DNA of 39,238 nt, from positions 308,340 to 347,577 of the forward strand of contig NZ_ML123052.1 in assembly GCF_003846175.1 (NCBI RefSeq), written 5' to 3'. Made by a program: the position numbers and the translations under genes. The notes under the pieces are model-generated. The model made no database searches and was not told the DNA's origin. It worked only from the letters and a program-made list of their open reading frames with translations. Positions within the stretch are counted from its first letter, which is position 1. The number at the start of each line of letters is the position of its first letter. Below are positions 34,313-39,238 of this stretch, piece after piece. Source of the DNA: Streptomyces sp. ADI95-17. Lineage in GTDB: Bacteria > Actinomycetota > Actinomycetes > Streptomycetales > Streptomycetaceae.

Positions 34313-35626
34313 ATGACCGCAACGGGGGCAGACCGGGAAGCGGCGGGACCGACCACCCGCGGCTACTGGTGGTGGGAACGGCGGCGCAGTGTCGCCCTGG
34401 ATGTGGGGCTCGCGCTCCTGTCCGCGCTGGAATGCGCACTGGAGGGGGTGGAGTTCGCCGGGGACACCGGGCTGCCGGTGCCGGCGGGGGTGTTGTTCGG
34501 GCTGATCGCGGGGACCGTGCTGGTGGTGCGGCGGCGGTGGCCGATCGCCGTGGTGCTGGTCGCGATCGCGACGACGCCCGCCGAGATGGGCTTCCTGATG
34601 GGTCTGGTCGGCCTCTACACGCTGGCCGCCTCCGACGTGCCCCGGAGAATCACCGCGGTGCTGACGGGGATGTCCTTCATGGGGACGTTCATCGTCACCT
34701 ACGTACGGCTGCGGCAGAGCGTCGACGAGCAGGCCGATTTCGGGCCCGGCGGCTGGTACGTACCGCTGATCTCCCTCTTCATGTCGCTCGGGCTGACCGC
34801 GCCGCCGGTGCTGTTCGGCCTCTACATAGGGGCCCGGCGGCGGCTGATGGAGAGCCTGCGGGAGCGGGCGGACTCGCTGGAGCGGGAGCTGTCGCTGCTC
34901 GCCGACCGGGCCGAGGAGCGGGCGGAGTGGGCGCGTACGGAGGAGCGCCATCGGATCGCCCGCGAGATGCATGACGTGGTCGCCCACCGGGTCAGCCTGA
35001 TGGTGGTGCACGCCGCCGCGCTCCAGGCCGTCGCGCCGAAGGACCCGGCGAAGGCGGTGCGGAACGCGGCGCTGGTCGGTGACATGGGGCGGCAGGCGTT
35101 GACGGAGTTGCGGGAGATGCTCGGGGTGCTGCGGGCGGGGGAGTCGGTGACGGCCCGGGCGGCCTCGGTGCCGCTCGCCTCGGTCGGCCAGGCGGCTGCC
35201 GCCGCCGCTGCCGCCGCCACGGAGGACGGGCCTCGGCTGCACGAGGTGGAGACCCTGGTGGGGGAGTCCAGGGCGGCGGGGATGACGGTGGAGCTGTCGG
35301 TGGACGGCGAGGCCCGCGCGTATCCGGCCGAGGTCGAGCAGACGGCGTACCGGGTGGTGCAGGAGGCCCTGACGAACGTGCACAAGCACGCGGCGGGCGC
35401 GAAGACCTGGGTGCGGCTGGCGCACCGCGACGCGGAGGTCGCGATGCAGGTGGAGAACGGTCCCTCGGACGCGGCCACGGCGGACGCCGGGCTGCCGAGC
35501 GGGGGCAACGGCCTGGTCGGGATGCGGGAGCGGGTGCTGGGGCTCGGCGGAGTCTTCGTCTCGGGCCCGACGGACGCGGGCGGATTCCGGGTGTCGGCGG
35601 TACTGCCGGCCCGGGGGGCCGCCTGA
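34313..35626 (+). CDS. Sensor histidine kinase (HisKA_3 / NarL-type), orphan
   Basis: At 437 aa the N-terminal half is membrane-embedded with about four to five helices (LDVGLALLSALECAL, GVLFGLIAGTVLVV, WPIAVVLVAIATTP, AVLTGMSFMGTFIV, ISLFMSLGLTAPPVLFGLYIG). A coiled segment leads to the HisKA_3 dimerisation box EERHRIAREMHDVVAHRVSLMVV, with the phospho-accepting His in MHDVVAH. The ATPase domain has an N box in VVQEALTNVHKHA and a G box in GGNGLVGMRERV. Such kinases usually pair with an adjacent LuxR-type regulator; none is next to it here, while two LuxR-type regulators sit more than 13 kb away. The ligand is unknown. Confidence 0.92.
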   Translation: MTATGADREAAGPTTRGYWWWERRRSVALDVGLALLSALECALEGVEFAGDTGLPVPAGVLFGLIAGTVLVVRRRWPIAVVLVAIATTPAEMGFLMGLVGLYTLAASDVPRRITAVLTGMSFMGTFIVTYVRLRQSVDEQADFGPGGWYVPLISLFMSLGLTAPPVLFGLYIGARRRLMESLRERADSLERELSLLADRAEERAEWARTEERHRIAREMHDVVAHRVSLMVVHAAALQAVAPKDPAKAVRNAALVGDMGRQALTELREMLGVLRAGESVTARAASVPLASVGQAAAAAAAAATEDGPRLHEVETLVGESRAAGMTVELSVDGEARAYPAEVEQTAYRVVQEALTNVHKHAAGAKTWVRLAHRDAEVAMQVENGPSDAATADAGLPSGGNGLVGMRERVLGLGGVFVSGPTDAGGFRVSAVLPARGAA

Positions 35627-35656
35627 GCCGACCGCCTGAGCCGACCGCCTGAGCCG
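35622..35656 (+). repeat. 13-bp direct repeat spanning the kinase stop codon
   Basis: CCTGAGCCGACCG occurs twice in tandem (35622-35634, 35635-35647) with a partial third copy to 35656. The first copy contains the kinase TGA stop, so the stop has been duplicated. Confidence 0.8.
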
Positions 35657-35668
35657 GTGGTCCGGGGC

Positions 35669-35787
35669 GAGGCGGGGCCGGGGGAGGCGGTCCGGGACGA
35701 GTCGGTCCAGGGCGAGTCGGTCCGGACGAGTCGGTCCGGGGCGAAGTGGCCCGGGGCAAGGCGGCCCGGGGAGAGGCGGTCCGGGTT
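35669..35787. repeat. Array of eight degenerate 14-15-bp repeats between convergent genes
   Basis: Units follow the pattern GAGTCGGTCCGGGGC and start at 35669, 35684, 35699, 35714, 35728, 35743, 35758 and 35773. A related unit GAGGCGGTCCGGCTG at 35814-35828 is inside the 3' end of the SUKH-3 gene, where it encodes part of QPDRLVSD. The array fills the gap between the kinase and that gene. Confidence 0.8.
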
Positions 35788-35801
35788 CCGGACCTGCGGG
35801 G

Positions 35802-36335
35802 TCAGTCCGAGACGAGGCGGTCCGGCTGGATGCCTGCGAGCAGGGTGGCCAGTGCCTGGTCGATGTCCGGGCCGAGGTACCAGTCGCCGGTGTGGTCGAT
35901 GCTGTAGACGCGGCCCTCGGTGTCGATCGCCAGGACCGCCTGTCCGTCCCCTTCCTCGCCCAGCGGGCTGACCTCGGTCTCCAGGGCCCGGCCGAGGTCG
36001 CCGAGGGTGCGGGCGAGGTGGAGGCCGCTCAGCGGGTCGATGCGGACCGGGGCGGGTGCGATCTGGCGGCCCGGTGCGGACGCGGTGATGTGGAGTCCGC
36101 CGAATTCGGCCCATGCCTCCACGGCCGCGGGGAAGACCGCGTGCTGGTGGCCGGCGGGCGAGGCGTGCGAGCGCAGTGCGTCGGCCCACTCCTCGGCCTG
36201 CCGGATGTCCCAGCGGCCGGGCTGCCAGCCCGCGGCGCGCAGTGCGGCGTCGACGGAGACGGGGAAGCGGGTGGTGGCGTTGCGGTCGCGGTCCGCTGGG
36301 CCCGTCTGTTCGGGTACGTCGGTTCGGTCGTGCAT
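35802..36335 (-). CDS. SUKH-3 domain protein, probable immunity protein
   Basis: At 177 aa, after about 20 charged residues the SUKH-3 pattern follows: FPVSVDAALRAAGWQPGR, then DIRQAEEWADALRS, FPAAVEAWAEFGGLHI, a central beta region (IAPAPVRIDPLSG), LGEEGDGQAVLAIDTEGRVYSI and DWYLGPDIDQALATLL. SUKH proteins are immunity factors of nuclease and deaminase toxins (established, Aravind group). Its ATG lies 10 nt after the stop of the deaminase gene on the same strand, the classic toxin-then-immunity order. Which toxin it neutralises is inferred from position. The 3' end shares a unit with the adjacent repeat array. Confidence 0.85.
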   Translation of the reverse strand: MHDRTDVPEQTGPADRDRNATTRFPVSVDAALRAAGWQPGRWDIRQAEEWADALRSHASPAGHQHAVFPAAVEAWAEFGGLHITASAPGRQIAPAPVRIDPLSGLHLARTLGDLGRALETEVSPLGEEGDGQAVLAIDTEGRVYSIDHTGDWYLGPDIDQALATLLAGIQPDRLVSD

Positions 36336-36345
36336 CGGCGTGCGG

Positions 36346-36870
36346 TCAGCCCTTCTCGGCGGCGGTCGCCGCCCCGGTGGTCGTGAGGTCGACGGGACGT
36401 ACGCCGAAGTGGGCGAGCATCGCCGTGCAGGAGCGGCACGGCGGCGCGTAGCTGCCGTGCATCGGGTCGCCGTCCTCACGGATGCGCCGTGCGGTGAGCC
36501 GCGAGTGCTTCAGGGCGCGCCGGGCTTCGCCGTTGGTCAGCGGCTTGCGCTGGGCACGCTTGGAGCGGGTCGATTCCGCGGCGGTGAGTTGCCGGGAGAG
36601 CAGTATCGCCTCGGGGCAGCGGCCGGTGAAGCGTTCCCGCCGGCTGCTGGGGAGGGTGTCGAGGAAGTCCTGGACGAGCGGGTGCAGTACGGGGGGCTGG
36701 TCGCCCTTGCCCGCGGTGCAGGTCAGCGTCTCGCCGCGGACGGACAGCGCCGCCGCGACCGCGGGCAGGATGCCGTCGCGCCGGTGTTGCAGGCGCGGTG
36801 CGCGGCCGGTCTCGGTGCTGCTCCAGCTGAGGCGTGGATCCCCGGATGTGACTGATTGTGCGGTGTGCAT
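36346..36870 (-). CDS. YwqJ-like nucleic-acid deaminase domain protein
   Basis: At 174 aa the second half shows the zinc-deaminase signature of the YwqJ group. RCPEAILLSRQL supplies the Cys ligand and catalytic Glu ([HC]xE), and about 75 residues later SYAPPCRSCTAMLAHFGV supplies the CxxC pair. The N-terminal half (LPAVAAALSVRGETLTCT, HPLVQDFLDTLPSSRRERFTGRC) fits YwqJ-type domains. There is no signal peptide, repeat region or secretion module, so it is a stand-alone cytoplasmic-looking enzyme. The ATG at 36870 has GGGAGG nine nt upstream. Paired with SUKH-3 downstream. Target (DNA, RNA or nucleotide) is unknown. Confidence 0.78.
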   Translation of the reverse strand: MHTAQSVTSGDPRLSWSSTETGRAPRLQHRRDGILPAVAAALSVRGETLTCTAGKGDQPPVLHPLVQDFLDTLPSSRRERFTGRCPEAILLSRQLTAAESTRSKRAQRKPLTNGEARRALKHSRLTARRIREDGDPMHGSYAPPCRSCTAMLAHFGVRPVDLTTTGAATAAEKG

Positions 36871-37187
36871 GGTGCTTTCCCTCCCGTGCCCGCAGCGGTA
36901 GCTGCGCGATGTGCACGCCCCCGAGTTGCGGTGACAGCCTGCCAAATGTCCCGGCTGGTGGGGAAGCTGGGGCGGTGAAACGTGTGTCCGTGTCGCCCGT
37001 CCGTGGTGGGAGCGTCGCTCGTCAGTCACGTCGTTGTGACGGTTCGTGACGGATGCGGAGGGGGAGGCGTAGGACAGGTCACATGGGCGAGACCAGCCCT
37101 TGCGCCACCGCATAGGCTGTGCCCGGACCGGGCCTGCCCAGGGCGGGGCCGGTCCTCACCAGCCAGACGCAGCAGGGGGCAACCGCC
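36871..37187. other. 317-bp divergent intergenic region of the toxin/immunity cluster
   Basis: It holds promoters for both directions. On the plus side TAGGCT (37113-37118) is a good -10 about 70 bp before the ATG at 37188. GTCAC (37025-37029) and GTGAC (37036-37040, repeated at 37046-37050) form an inverted/direct repeat group that could be an operator. No additional gene is apparent. Confidence 0.5.
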
Positions 37188-38165
37188 ATGACGACAGGTC
37201 GGCTCGGGCAGCAAGCCGCGCCACCGAACGCGGCCTACGCCGGGCAGCTCGTGCATTTCCCGGACCCGGTCCGGGCGTCCCGCCACCCCGGCGGTGTGCG
37301 CATGGACGAGAACGGCAGCCCGGACTTCGCGCCGTACGCGCGTGCCGCTGCCGAGATCGCCGAGCCGCCGCAGGGTTTCGGGGTCGACGAGCTGCGGCTC
37401 ACCGACTACGTCTCGGCCAACGCGGCGCTGGCGGCGAGCGGTCATGAGCTGTGGGACACGATCCCGGCGGTCGCCACCCCGCACGGCTGGACGTGGCACC
37501 ACGTGCCCGGCGGCCGGCGCATGGAGCTGGTCCCGGTCGAGGTGAAGGCGCTGCTGCGGCACCACGGCGGCCTGGCCGCGACGGCGGTCGACCACAACAA
37601 GCGGGGCACCCGCCCGTTGCAGGAGACCCGCCCCGCGCACTTCCGGCTGCCGAAGGGTGCCGTGGCGGTGAGCGAGGCGCAGGTGCAGGGCGTCGAGGAG
37701 GACCTCGGCTACCGGCTGCCGGGTGCCTACCGCTCGTTCCTCAAGGCGGCGGGTGGTTCGGCGCCGGTCGGTGCGGCGCTCGACGCGGAGTTGGGGCTGC
37801 TGGTCGACCAGCCGTTCTTCACGGTGCGCGAGCAGGCCGCGGTGAACGACCTGGTGTACGTCAACAAGTGCTTGCGCGACCACCTCACCAAGGATTTCCT
37901 GGGCGTCGGTTTCGTCCAGGGCGGGATCGTCGCGGTGAAGGTGAAGGGCGACGGCATCGGCTCGGTCTGGTTCTGTGCGTACGACGACGCCCGGGACCAG
38001 GACGGCTGGAACGTGCAGGAGCGGGTGGGCCGGCTGCTGCTGCCGTGCGGCAGTGACTTCGACGCCTTCCTGCAGCGTCTGGCGGGCAATCCGCCGGAGC
38101 TGGAGACCGTGGCGAACCTGATGGTGGACGGCGGCTTCGCGCGTGCCGTCCCGGTGGAGGGGTGA
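37188..38165 (+). CDS. WHH/HNH nuclease-like domain fused to SMI1/KNR4 (SUKH-1) domain
   Basis: At 325 aa it appears to have two domains. Residues about 20-135 end in HGWTWHHVPGGRRMELVPVE followed by VKALLRHHGG. This is the pattern of the WHH/LHH branch of HNH toxin nucleases (WHH, M-x-LVP, HxGG), except that the His expected after LVPxx is Lys (VEVKALL). Residues about 165-310 are SMI1/KNR4: VSEAQVQGVEEDLGYRLPGAYRSFLKAAGG, later FVQGGIVAVKVKGDGIGSVWFCAYDD and FDAFLQRL. AGGGGGC precedes the ATG at 37188. A toxin-like and an immunity-like domain in one chain suggests a regulatory or decoy protein. The activity of the first domain is uncertain. Confidence 0.78.
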   Translation: MTTGRLGQQAAPPNAAYAGQLVHFPDPVRASRHPGGVRMDENGSPDFAPYARAAAEIAEPPQGFGVDELRLTDYVSANAALAASGHELWDTIPAVATPHGWTWHHVPGGRRMELVPVEVKALLRHHGGLAATAVDHNKRGTRPLQETRPAHFRLPKGAVAVSEAQVQGVEEDLGYRLPGAYRSFLKAAGGSAPVGAALDAELGLLVDQPFFTVREQAAVNDLVYVNKCLRDHLTKDFLGVGFVQGGIVAVKVKGDGIGSVWFCAYDDARDQDGWNVQERVGRLLLPCGSDFDAFLQRLAGNPPELETVANLMVDGGFARAVPVEG

Positions 38166-38170
38166 GCGCG

Positions 38171-39238
38171 ATGGTGACCTTTGCGCAGGCGCAGGAGCGC
38201 GCGGACGAGTGGATCAACGGCGATGTGCCCGCGTACCAGCACCGTGAGGTACGGGTGCGGGAGTTCGAGCTGGGCTTCGTGGTGTGGGGCGAGGACCGCG
38301 CCGAGGGCCCGGTCTCGGACGGTGGCCGGCAGCGGCTGGTGATCGCCAGGGACAGCGGTGAGGCCACGCTGTGGCCGGGGCTGCCGGTGGGCGAGGTGAT
38401 CCGGCGGTACGAGGAGGAGTACGGCGTCGGCGCGGCTGCCGCGGCTGCTCCGGAGCCGCCGCAGCGCATCGATCTCAATCAGACGTCGTTCCTGTTGAGC
38501 CCCCCGGAGTGGCTCCAGGAAGCGGCCGACAAGCTGGGCATCCCGGACCGCCGCGAGGGGCAGGGCCAGGGCACGCCGGCTCCCGCCGCCCCGGCGTCCC
38601 CGGCCCCGCTGGCTCCGTCCGTCACCCCGCCGCCCGCCGTCCCGGCCGCCCCGGTCGGTCAGGCGTCGCCGGGTTCGCACGGCGGTCAGGTCGCGTACGA
38701 GCCCACCGCCAACGACGGTGTCCCGGCTGCCGTGCCGAACGTGCCCGACGGGGCCACCCCGTGGGCCGGTACGGACACGAACGCGGGCACCGACGACGGG
38801 GCGGTGCCGCTGCCTGCCACGGTGTTCGCGCCGCCGCTCTCGGGTGCCGACGACGACGGCACCCCGCCGCCGGTCGTGCCGGCCGATGCGCCGACGGCCC
38901 TGATGTCGGGCGGCAGCCAGTTGCCGCGGACGGCGGTCGTGCCGGGTCTCGGCCCGCAGGGCGGTGTTCCCGGCGTTCCCGGCGTTCCCGGTGTTCCGCC
39001 GGGTGCTCCGGGCGCGGGTGGTGCCGGTGACATCGCTGATGCGGCCACCAGCAAGGCAGTCGTGCCGCCGCGTGGTGCGCGTGGTGGAGGCCCGTCGGCC
39101 CCGCCGCCGCCCGGTGCTCCGGGAACCCCGGGTGCCAGGCCGGGCGCGCCCGTGCCACCGCCTTCGGGCCCGGGTGCGCCCGGCGCCCCGGCGGGCGGGT
39201 ACCTGCCGACGCAGCTCGCCCCCCAGTCGGGTCCGCCC
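38171..39238 (+). CDS. YrhB/Imm35-like N-terminal domain with long Pro/Gly/Ala-rich tail (3' truncated)
   Basis: The frame is open to the window end (356 codons, no stop). Residues about 1-85 (TFAQAQERADEWINGDVPAY, VRVREFELGFVVWGEDR, RLVIARDSGEATLWPGLP, EVIRRYEEEYG) fit the YrhB/Imm35 immunity fold. A short conserved segment follows, IDLNQTSFLLSPPEWLQEAADKLGIP. Then comes a low-complexity Pro/Ala/Gly region with collagen-like GVPGVPGVPGVPPGAPG (about 38960-39010). In homologues recalled from Streptomyces such tails link to a further C-terminal domain such as SUKH-4 or a deaminase, but that part is outside the window. Start: the ATG at 38171, nine nt after GGAGGGG; an in-frame GTG at 38162 overlaps the previous stop. 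Confidence 0.72.
   Translation, partial: MVTFAQAQERADEWINGDVPAYQHREVRVREFELGFVVWGEDRAEGPVSDGGRQRLVIARDSGEATLWPGLPVGEVIRRYEEEYGVGAAAAAAPEPPQRIDLNQTSFLLSPPEWLQEAADKLGIPDRREGQGQGTPAPAAPASPAPLAPSVTPPPAVPAAPVGQASPGSHGGQVAYEPTANDGVPAAVPNVPDGATPWAGTDTNAGTDDGAVPLPATVFAPPLSGADDDGTPPPVVPADAPTALMSGGSQLPRTAVVPGLGPQGGVPGVPGVPGVPPGAPGAGGAGDIADAATSKAVVPPRGARGGGPSAPPPPGAPGTPGARPGAPVPPPSGPGAPGAPAGGYLPTQLAPQSGPP

Overview
The window is a high-GC actinobacterial chromosome segment, almost certainly from the conserved core of a Streptomyces chromosome. Three things point there. Codons end overwhelmingly in G or C, and GTG starts are common. Gene order matches the S. coelicolor region from Pmt (about SCO3154) down to glmU (about SCO3122), through ksgA-ispE, galTEK, tamR/tam and ppc-pth-rplY-prs. 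Several genes appear leaderless, with a TANNNT hexamer 6-7 nt before the start codon. SCO numbers are from memory and mark synteny only.

Left part (1-9.7 kb): a 5'-truncated secreted S33 peptidase, then a membrane protein O-mannosyltransferase divergent from rsmI. A small zinc-ribbon protein, a TatD nuclease, the rRNA dimethylase rsmA, ispE and an Uup-type ABC-F ATPase follow. rRNA modification (rsmI, rsmA) and ribosome-associated ATPase functions sit beside isoprenoid synthesis (ispE).

Middle part (9.7-25.4 kb): three tandem paralogues of a membrane-anchored PQQ-type beta-propeller protein with Pro/Gln-rich cytoplasmic heads. The first two share almost identical start regions. Next come a LuxR-type regulator with a degenerate receiver and the galT-galE-galK Leloir operon behind an AT-rich promoter. 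A second LuxR-type response regulator follows, then the divergent tamR / tam-VOC pair around two palindromes, a Uma2-type nuclease, and a desaturase-TetR operon with two matching inverted repeats upstream.

Right part (25.7-33.3 kb): PEP carboxylase, a small membrane protein, and the housekeeping run glmU-prs-rplY-pth on the minus strand. Behind glmU lies tRNA-Gln(UUG).

Accessory end (33.3-39.2 kb): a helix-turn-helix protein gene next to the tRNA is broken by one frameshift. It is followed by an orphan histidine kinase and a 15-bp repeat array. Then comes a divergent cluster with the domain vocabulary of polymorphic toxin/immunity systems: a YwqJ-type deaminase followed by a SUKH-3 protein on the minus strand, and on the plus strand a WHH-nuclease-like domain fused to SMI1/KNR4, then a YrhB/Imm35-like protein with a long Pro/Gly-rich tail that runs off the window. 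None of these has a visible secretion signal. This cluster is the best candidate here for a poorly described system.
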